Shown: piece by piece, positions 30,546 to 35,642 of the stretch
How positions within the stretch are numbered: the stretch's first letter is position 1
Layout of the letters: each line of letters begins with the position of its first letter
NCBI GenBank assembly: GCA_028694425.1
Contig: JAQVKX010000003.1
Span: forward strand, 1 to 35,642
Direction of reading: 5' to 3'
DNA: 35,642 nt
From: Candidatus Gastranaerophilales bacterium
Lineage (GTDB): Bacteria > Cyanobacteriota > Vampirovibrionia > Gastranaerophilales > Gastranaerophilaceae
Notes under the pieces: generated by a model
Seen by the model: only the letters and a program-made list of their open reading frames with translations
The model's database searches: none
Told to the model about the DNA's origin: nothing
Made by a program: the position numbers and the translations under genes

Positions 30546-31271
30546 ATGAAAAAGATAATTACCTTTATGTTTATTTTTATATGCTTGTCCTCAGGTGCAA
30601 AAGCCCAACAGACCATTATAAATGTGCCTTCTTCCGAAGTTTTGCCGGCGGGAGACATAATTCTGAAAGATTCTAATAGGATGAGGCCTTTTGCACCGGG
30701 GCAATATGCTTCAATCACACCATCAGTAACACTCGGAACAGGTTTTGGTACAGAAATTACGGCAGGTGTCGGAACTTCTATAGATGATAATCATAATACT
30801 AATGCAGAGTTTGACCTTTCAGCAAAAAAAGTTTGGTTCTTGGGCAGTGCAACAAGGTTTACCGTAGGCGGTACGCTCAGTCCTTCTTTTACGCAATCCG
30901 TACATCCTGATTCTTTTTTATTTTCACACTTTTCTCACAGAATTAAAAAGACAAAAACAAGTTTAACCGCAGGTACATATTTTGGGGGTATTAAAGGACT
31001 TCCTGATAATTTCGGAGTACTTTTAGGTATAGAACAAGTTATAATCCCAAACAAATTAAGAATAGCCGTTGATTGGTTGTCAAGTCGTGATTCTTATGGT
31101 AGAATGGGAGTTGGTATAAAATACCGCCCCGTACCTACTGTTTCTATAACAAGTGCGGTAATTATTCCTAATGATGACAGTGATAATATAGCGTTTAATA
31201 TTTCAATATCAAAATTTATATCTTTGGATAACGAAAACCCAATCAAAAGGAGGCTGACAAATGTTGACTAA
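30546..31271 (+). CDS. Exported beta-barrel-like protein
   Basis: The product is 241 residues. The signal peptide MKKIITFMFIFICLSSGAKA is followed by alternating strands typical of an outer-membrane barrel: ASITPSVTLGTGFGTEITAG, RFTVGGTLSPSFTQSV, TSLTAGTYFGGI, NFGVLLGIEQVI, RIAVDWLSS, GRMGVGIKYRPV and VSITSAVIIP. There is no cysteine. It is about the size of an 8-10 strand barrel. The last 11 bases overlap the next gene. The substrate is unknown. Confidence 0.7.
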   Translation: MKKIITFMFIFICLSSGAKAQQTIINVPSSEVLPAGDIILKDSNRMRPFAPGQYASITPSVTLGTGFGTEITAGVGTSIDDNHNTNAEFDLSAKKVWFLGSATRFTVGGTLSPSFTQSVHPDSFLFSHFSHRIKKTKTSLTAGTYFGGIKGLPDNFGVLLGIEQVIIPNKLRIAVDWLSSRDSYGRMGVGIKYRPVPTVSITSAVIIPNDDSDNIAFNISISKFISLDNENPIKRRLTNVD

Positions 31272-31650
31272 AAAAACTACGACAATTTTACTTTCAACCT
31301 GCTTGTTTGCAACAATAGGTATTTCCGTTGCAGCAGGTGACGATTACAATGTACATGACTTTAACAGACTTTTAAAAGGGGATAAAAATCTCGCCGATAC
31401 AAAACTTGAAGGTGCAGACTTACGAGGAAAGAATTTAAGCGGCGTTGATTTTCGTAACGCAGATTTGGAAGAAGCTAACCTTTCCAATGCCGATTTAACA
31501 AACGCAAATTTTCAAAATGCTGACCTTGAAGAAGCTAACTTGAAAGGTGCAAAAATTAAAGGTGCCATTTTTAAAGGTGCAGAACTTGAATTTGCAACCT
31601 GGGTTGACGGTAGAGTTTGTGCCGAAGGTTCTATAGGCGGCTGCTGGTAA
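31261..31650 (+). CDS. Exported pentapeptide-repeat protein
   Basis: The product is 129 residues. Signal peptide-like N-terminus (TTTILLSTCLFATIGISVAA), then about ten A(D/N)LXX repeats: LEGADLRGKNLSGVDFRNA, DLEEANLSNADLTNANFQNA, DLEEANLKGAKIKGAIFKGA, building a short right-handed beta helix. It ends ATWVDGRVCAEGSIGGCW, a common cap with two cysteines. It overlaps the upstream barrel-like gene by 11 bases, with GGAGG inside that gene, so both are exported from one operon. Confidence 0.85.
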   Translation: MLTKKTTTILLSTCLFATIGISVAAGDDYNVHDFNRLLKGDKNLADTKLEGADLRGKNLSGVDFRNADLEEANLSNADLTNANFQNADLEEANLKGAKIKGAIFKGAELEFATWVDGRVCAEGSIGGCW

Positions 31651-31652
31651 AC

Positions 31653-31727
31653 TTACTTTACAACCTCAAATCCAAAATCTTCTTGCCAAACTTTAAAACC
31701 TCTTTCCGGCTCTATAACGGGATAACC
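31653..31727 (-). pseudogene. Fragment of an unidentified C-terminus
   Basis: A minus-strand frame reads GYPVIEPERGFKVWQEDFGF and then EVVK before the stop at 31653-31655. It looks like a natural protein end but has no start; upstream sequence switches to the HEAT remnant on the other strand. The parent gene is not identified. Confidence 0.35.
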
Positions 31728-31961
31728 GTTTCGAGTAGGAGTTAGTGCTGCGATTGAAGCATTGATGGATTCGGAAGATGAAAGAGCTTACGATATAATA
31801 AAGAAATGTTGGATGATTTAGACGATGAGGTTAAGAAAAACGCCCTGATTGCACTTTACAACCTGCAAGGCAGAGGAATTTTAGACGAAATCATTGCTGA
31901 CAGGAAATACTGCGATTTTCTCAAAACCGAAGCCCAAGAAATAATTGATGAATATGAGTAG
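31728..31961 (+). pseudogene. HEAT-repeat (PBS-lyase-type) protein remnant with frameshift
   Basis: Two plus-strand frames join into one protein end: FRVGVSAAIEALMDSEDERA plus YDIIKK, then from 31806 MLDDLDDEVKKNALIALYNL, QGRGILDEII and KTEAQEIIDEYE. The join is at AAAGAAATG; one missing A would explain the shift. The beginning is also lost. The stop is part of a GTAGGGTGGGA palindrome. Confidence 0.65.
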
Positions 31962-31985
31962 GGTGGGATTACTATCCCACCCTAC
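31958..31985. repeat. Palindrome GTAGGGTGGGA-N6-TCCCACCCTAC
   Basis: Perfect 11-bp arms (31958-31968, 31975-31985) with loop TTACTA. The GTAGG/CCTAC ends are shared with elements at 3088-3238 and 7185-7213, and the first TAG again coincides with a stop codon. Confidence 0.8.
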
Positions 31986-32074
31986 GAATTTACTCTATTT
32001 TGCTCTATTGAGGTGCGAGAAAAATTTTTAATTTTTCCGCATCCTTGCTTAGCGATTTTGGATTTTGTAATATG

Positions 32075-32226
32075 AAAAAGGACAGAGACTTACCGCGTCC
32101 TAGTCTTTGAGACTAACTTTGAGATTGTCCTGTCCTCTTTCTTCAACGAGACTTAAGAAATACCTGTTGCCACTTGAAGCAAGGTTGTCCGTTGAATTTG
32201 TTTACTTTTCCAATAAGGAGTATATC
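32075..32226 (+). ncRNA. Possible bridge-RNA region of an IS110 left end (remnant)
   Basis: This is about 150 non-coding bases directly upstream of an IS110-type transposase start. Visible structure: AGGACA (32079-32084) with TGTCCT (32131-32136), enclosing the hairpin TAGTCT-TTG-AGACTA (32101-32115). IS110-group elements encode a bridge RNA in the left end. Since the element is truncated, function is unlikely. The exact ends are not defined. Confidence 0.4.
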
Positions 32227-32352
32227 ATGGAAACATTACAAAAATCATTCGTTGGTGTTGATTGTCACAAAAATTCAATCGCTTGTTACGTTAACGGTAA
32301 ATTTAAAGAATTTAAAACCGATTTTAAAGGTTATCAAAAAGCTCTACAATTC
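32227..32352 (+). pseudogene. IS110-family transposase, N-terminal remnant
   Basis: After AAGGAGTATATC, the frame reads METLQKSFVGVDCHKNSIAC and YVNGKFKEFKTDFKGYQKAL, the start of the RuvC-like DEDD domain of IS110 transposases. Recognisable sequence ends about 32343-32352, where the dacB 3' end begins on the other strand. Only about 40 of some 400 residues remain. Confidence 0.75.
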
Positions 32353-33699
32353 CTCATGTGCTTTGCGCAGAAGATACTCTTCAAACGCTTTTTTGTCCGC
32401 GGATTTTGATTTCGGGTCGTTTATCATAATACAAAATGCATAATTTTTACCGCTCTTTGCGCTAAGATATCCTGCTATTGAACTGGTATTGGTTAAAGTG
32501 CCGGTTTTCGCTTTTAAGGCATCTTTAAAATAAAGCATTCTGTCAGATAAAGTACCTTCGCCGGGGCTTGCCATAAGAGCCTTAAAATTCAAGTCTTTAT
32601 TTTGGGAAGTTTTTAGCAAAACTTCCGTAACAAAATCAGCGGTTAACAGATTATTTTTTGAAACTCCGCTTCCGTCAACAATTTTTATATTATCGGTATT
32701 TATCCCGAGTTTTTTATAATAATCGTTGAGCATCTCAACAGCGGCATCAATTGAACCGGTTGCTTTTGTATATTGTCCGCCTGCGATTTTAAAAACAGTC
32801 TCGGCTGTCATATTATTACTTCTTTTAAAAATATCTTCAATTGCTGATGACATAGGATGCTTAACTTCTGCTATCAAATAAGTGTTTGGGGGTAATTTTA
32901 ATTTGTTAAAATCCCCGTAATATGAAATCTTATACCTTCTTAATAATTCTTCCAATCGGAAAATAAAGTAGCGTCTGGGATAATTTACCGGAATTTGTAT
33001 TGCCATATCACTTAATACAACACCGTCAGCATTAATAACATCCGGTGAAATATAATTCTTCCTCTCCAGTTTAACCTCATTTTTGTTACCTGTTACAACA
33101 TTGTTTATAAATGCCGTCGGGTAAAAAACTTCCGTTAAGATATCTGCCGGAGCACCCGGCTTTGTAGGCAAAACGTTTATTGTCAAAAGATTTTTATCCA
33201 TATTATAAGAGCCGAATTTAGGTATCAGCGGGTTTAAATCATCATCCCACTGCCAGCCTTCGCCCCATTCATTGTTATCCAGAATAAAATCATCAATATA
33301 AAACGCTTTGGTTGAATATATTTTACAATCAGGTAATTTTCTTATCATGTTTTTCAGGTCTGCCGTAGTAAAATAAGGGTCTGCACCGAGCTTTATGTAT
33401 AAATTATTATCTTTGTTTTTGTAAAGTTGCGTTTTAAACTCATAATCTTTGCCCAATGTGTTTAAAGCAGGTAAAACAGTTACAATCTTTTGCACCGAAG
33501 CAGGTGTCATCGGTGTATTTGCGTTTAATTCATAAACCGTCTTCCCTGTCGGAATTTCTTTAAAAGAAACAGAAATCAAAGCACTGTTTGAAATATCAGC
33601 TTTCCTGATTGCCGATGAAATGGGATTTTCAAATGGTCTTGCCTGTGCAGCCCCAATAAACCCAAATAATATAACAAATATAAATAACAAGTTTTTCAT
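32344..33699 (-). CDS. dacB: D-alanyl-D-alanine carboxypeptidase/endopeptidase (PBP4, S13)
   Basis: The product is 451 residues and trims peptidoglycan stem peptides in the periplasm. It has a signal peptide, MKNLLFIFVILFGFIGAAQA. The three serine-peptidase motifs are in order: S68-VQ-K71 (TPASVQKIVTVLPAL), S294-N-N (SNNMTAETVFK) and K398-T-G (AKTGTLTNTSSIAGYL). The long insert between the first two is typical of class C PBP4. The stop codon falls in the junction with the IS110 remnant, so the last one or two residues may be new. Its start follows GAGGATAAA. Confidence 0.95.
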   Translation of the reverse strand: MKNLLFIFVILFGFIGAAQARPFENPISSAIRKADISNSALISVSFKEIPTGKTVYELNANTPMTPASVQKIVTVLPALNTLGKDYEFKTQLYKNKDNNLYIKLGADPYFTTADLKNMIRKLPDCKIYSTKAFYIDDFILDNNEWGEGWQWDDDLNPLIPKFGSYNMDKNLLTINVLPTKPGAPADILTEVFYPTAFINNVVTGNKNEVKLERKNYISPDVINADGVVLSDMAIQIPVNYPRRYFIFRLEELLRRYKISYYGDFNKLKLPPNTYLIAEVKHPMSSAIEDIFKRSNNMTAETVFKIAGGQYTKATGSIDAAVEMLNDYYKKLGINTDNIKIVDGSGVSKNNLLTADFVTEVLLKTSQNKDLNFKALMASPGEGTLSDRMLYFKDALKAKTGTLTNTSSIAGYLSAKSGKNYAFCIMINDPKSKSADKKAFEEYLLRKAHEEL

Positions 33700-33721
33700 T
33701 TTATCCTCTTTTTAAAGCTTT

Positions 33722-33885
33722 ATGCTTGGTGCATAAATGCACCCTGCTATAGTGAGAAGTAAAAAAGTGAGAAAAAGTTAGGCGTGAGGCTTAAAGAGGA
33801 ATAAGTTAAAATTAAACTGTTCACCTATTCACCTTATAACCCTATAACCCGGATAATTTTCCATTTTCAACTTTCCATTTTCCAT
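33722..33885. repeat. Repeat block between nitrilase and dacB genes
   Basis: It contains GGTGCATAAATGCACC (33728-33743), matching 4035-4048; AAAGAGGAATAAGTTAAAAT, resembling the core of R3; CTGTTCACCTATTCACCTTA and TAACCCTATAACCC words; and TTCCATTTTCAACTTTCCAT words. The last words run into the nitrilase gene and encode its final residues VKWKMES. Confidence 0.75.
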
Positions 33886-34805
33886 TTTACCTCGTACTTA
33901 TCATGAATATCAAGTAAAACAGTACATTTTTCTCTAAATTTGTACATTTCTTCAAATTTGATTTCTGTACACATAATCCCTTCATCTTCTTGCAATTCGG
34001 AGATAATTTCACCGTTATAATCAATAATCCTTGAATGACCTGAGTTCCACTCATCTCCTTCAAGCAAACCGCATTGGGTTAGTGCAACCATATAACACTG
34101 ATTTTCTATTGCACGGGCTTTAGTAAGTGTATCCCAGTGGCTTGTTCTGGCTTTGGGCCATGCCGCCATATTTATAAGCAAATCAGCTCCTACTCTGCGA
34201 TAAGCTCTGTAAATTTCAGGAAATCTTATGTCATAACAAATACTTAAGCCGATTTTTATGCCGTCAATTTCAACTAAAACTGGGTTCTCACCGCTTTGTA
34301 CATACTTTCCTTCATCGCATCCGTAATATGAAAACAAATGCATTTTTTCATAAACAGCTATTAGTTCGCCTTTTCTGTTTATTACCGGACAAGCGTTATA
34401 AAGTGAACGGTGAGCAGTTACAAAGTGAACCGCCGAAGAATGAGGCGTGTGAACCTGTAGGCGCAGCTCCGAAGGAGCGAGTGAGAGCAGTGAGCAGATA
34501 TCATTCTGTTCACTGTTCACTGTTCCCTGTTCACTGATAAGACTGCCGCCGATTATATTTGTATTGTACTTTTTGGCAATTTCCGATAAAAAGTTAACGG
34601 TTTTACTATTGTCAAAATTTTCCGCCAAATCTTTAAATTCGCTCGGTTTCCACCCAACAGGCCAAAGTTCGGGTAAAATTAAAACATCAACATTGTCTGT
34701 AATGTTTTTATCAATTAAATCCTTAATCTTAGAAAAATTTGTTTTCTTATCAGCAATTTTTGCCGACATTTGCACGGCAAGTATTTTTAATTTTTTTTCT
34801 TCCAT
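33867..34805 (-). CDS. Nitrilase-superfamily amidohydrolase with a 44-aa repeat-encoded insert
   Basis: The product is 312 residues. The catalytic triad is E46 (LILPELWPVGW), K154 (YEKMHLF) and C190 (LSICYDIRFPEIYR). The family is omega-amidase-like (amide C-N hydrolysis). E-to-K spacing is 108 residues against about 70 in omega-amidases. The excess is residues about 90-134 (SEQGTVNSEQND...FVTAHRS), encoded by GTGAACAG-type word repeats. The C-terminal VKWKMES is also repeat-encoded. The gene overlaps the upstream acyltransferase gene by 19 bases. Confidence 0.88.
   Translation of the reverse strand: MEEKKLKILAVQMSAKIADKKTNFSKIKDLIDKNITDNVDVLILPELWPVGWKPSEFKDLAENFDNSKTVNFLSEIAKKYNTNIIGGSLISEQGTVNSEQNDICSLLSLAPSELRLQVHTPHSSAVHFVTAHRSLYNACPVINRKGELIAVYEKMHLFSYYGCDEGKYVQSGENPVLVEIDGIKIGLSICYDIRFPEIYRAYRRVGADLLINMAAWPKARTSHWDTLTKARAIENQCYMVALTQCGLLEGDEWNSGHSRIIDYNGEIISELQEDEGIMCTEIKFEEMYKFREKCTVLLDIHDKYEVKWKMES
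34405..34539. repeat. GTGAACAG word block inserted in frame in the nitrilase gene
   Basis: One side has GTGAACGGTGAGCAG and GTGAGAGCAGTGAGCAG; the other has CTGTTCACTGTTCACTGTTC, so the block can fold on itself. The same words lie at 1620-1690. About 132 bases, a multiple of three, keep the frame. Confidence 0.8.
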
Positions 34806-35464
34806 AATCTGAATTTAAACTCTTCTTTATAAGCCTGAGGAATTTTTTGAGCAAGTTCGTCAAACGCAGCTTGTAACTTAACTCTGGCTTCTTCATCTTG
34901 CTCGTCAGTGTTATTTGCATCGACGTGTATCGGCTCTCCGTAAATGCTCAGAATTCTGCAAGGCCCTAAAGGATATCCTAAACTATCCCAGGATGGCATT
35001 TTTAAGAAATTTTTAAACGGTGAATACCAATACATAGGTACTATAGGTACTCCTGCCATTTTAGCGATTTTAATAATGCCGTCTTTTACCACAAATGCCG
35101 GTCCGCTTGGACCGTCTACCGCCATAGCAACGCATTCACCGTTTTTAAGCTTATTGATGAGCTGCATTGTAGCTTCGACACTGCCTTTTTTGCCTTTTGA
35201 ACCGCGAACAGTTTTAAATCCCCATTTTTCTGTAATTCTTGCAATAATTTCGCCATCTATTGAACGGCTTATCAAGATATTTAAATTGGCTCTGTCCTTT
35301 ATCCCATGCACACAAAACTGATGTCCATGCCAAAGTGCATATATACATGGTTTAATTTCAGGATTGTCTTTCACTCTAAAATCGGTGAAAGGTTCTTGAA
35401 GCCTGAACACGATATACGCCAAGTTAGATAAAAAGCCTAATTGTTTTTCTCCCGATATTTTCAT
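34787..35464 (-). CDS. DUF374 lysophospholipid acyltransferase-like protein
   Basis: The product is 225 residues. DUF374 signatures: IYALWHGHQFCV (HX4 catalytic histidine region), LISRSIDGEIIARITEKWGF, RGSKGKKGSVEA, VAMAVDGPSGPAFVVKDGII and GVPIVPM. Members are predicted to acylate a lipid A-like or other lysolipid acceptor at the inner membrane. No ribosome site is seen. It overlaps the nitrilase gene by 19 bases, suggesting coupling. The acceptor is unknown. Confidence 0.88.
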   Translation of the reverse strand: MKISGEKQLGFLSNLAYIVFRLQEPFTDFRVKDNPEIKPCIYALWHGHQFCVHGIKDRANLNILISRSIDGEIIARITEKWGFKTVRGSKGKKGSVEATMQLINKLKNGECVAMAVDGPSGPAFVVKDGIIKIAKMAGVPIVPMYWYSPFKNFLKMPSWDSLGYPLGPCRILSIYGEPIHVDANNTDEQDEEARVKLQAAFDELAQKIPQAYKEEFKFRLWKKKN

Positions 35465-35545
35465 AAGACAATTTTATCATAAAAAGCAAATAGGTGAATA
35501 TATTAAGTCTTTAATGGTTCTTGCGAAAAATCCATGAAGTGTTAA

Positions 35546-35551
35546 TATAAT
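35546..35551 (+). promoter_or_regulatory. Candidate -10 box of the last gene (leaderless)
   Basis: TATAAT ends five bases before the ATG at 35557, with no ribosome site. TTGCGA at 35521 is a weak -35 at 19-base spacing. Confidence 0.45.
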
Positions 35552-35556
35552 TAATC

Positions 35557-35642
35557 ATGGATATAAATAAAATATTAAAACTTAGACAGTTCAAGGCTTT
35601 TAACCTTGATGTCGAAAATGAGAAAGTATTAATTTACGGAGA
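35557..35642 (+). CDS. N-terminal fragment, probable AAA/RecF-like ATPase
   Basis: The visible 28 residues, ending LRQFKAFNLDVENEKVLIYG, match the start of AAA_15/RecF-type ATPases, where LxLxxFxxF...V.IYGENGSGKSS leads to the Walker A loop. The window ends just before the loop, so the type (for example an effector of a defence system or a repair ATPase) cannot be decided. Confidence 0.55.
   Translation, partial: MDINKILKLRQFKAFNLDVENEKVLIYG

Noticed and set aside
32107-32226. Upstream extension of the IS110 frame
   Set aside because: The recognisable transposase starts at 32227 after AAGGAG; the sequence before it looks like structured non-coding DNA.
1-35642. CRISPR arrays, tRNA and rRNA genes
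   Set aside because: Repeats present are palindromic or word-like without regular spacers, and I saw no cloverleaf or rRNA signature; a tRNA or covariance-model scan would settle it.

Overview
The window is AT-rich bacterial chromosome with dense, mostly housekeeping gene content. It encodes exported and outer-membrane-like proteins, a peptidoglycan carboxypeptidase and a FliD flagellar cap, which suggests a diderm with a flagellum. Gene style fits an uncultured gut-type lineage such as Vampirovibrionia/Melainabacteria (Gastranaerophilales): a cyanobacteria-like family 10 glycosidase, type 4 uracil-DNA glycosylase, and short proteins sharing an N-terminal RVxGLxTG signature. That placement is inference; no rRNA or tRNA gene is visible.

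Layout. 1-300: end of a transposase and a dispersed palindromic repeat. 298-1921: a histidine kinase and a small hypothetical gene. 2075-7522 (+): an electron-transfer block (NfnA-like flavoprotein, a four-cysteine 56-aa protein, EtfB, EtfA), then purA and hemW. 7509-11499 (-): M20 peptidase with a small zinc-ribbon gene, a HigB-like toxin with a ribbon-helix-helix-type partner, and a secreted glycosidase. 11636-12327 (+): an MntA/HepT toxin-antitoxin pair. 12341-15110 (-): an MpaA-like carboxypeptidase and mnmG. 15328-18458 (+): an exported protein, plsY and fliD. 18459-22646 (-): aroB, aroK, aroC, an exported protein and a TOPRIM-only OLD-like protein. 22921-28064: a papain-like candidate and three RVxGL-type or related surface-protein candidates. 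28257-29839 (-): a glycosyltransferase and two tiny membrane proteins. 29911-31650 (+): UDG, a beta-barrel-like protein and a pentapeptide-repeat protein. 31651-32352: decayed remnants (HEAT-repeat pseudogene, IS110 left end). 32344-35464 (-): dacB, nitrilase and a DUF374 acyltransferase. 35557-end: start of a probable AAA ATPase.

The most striking property is invasion by several families of small palindromic or word-like repeats, not only between genes but in frame inside genes. hemW carries two palindromes (one a perfect 22-bp hairpin, one an apparent insertion). The MpaA-like gene, aroB and the nitrilase each carry an extra peptide encoded by repeats that also occur in intergenic DNA or share their word type. 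In one family, three copies have different stem sequences but keep base pairing (covariation), and two copies share an open frame reading PRPLGER...RVR. This resembles Rickettsia palindromic elements in behaviour and is the best candidate here for an undescribed system.

Regulation visible in sequence: several genes have a -10 box ending 5-7 bases before the start codon and no Shine-Dalgarno (probable leaderless transcripts); two paralogous coiled-coil or proline-rich genes share an upstream region with a Pho-box-like direct repeat; and the fliD terminator lies inside the aroB coding sequence.
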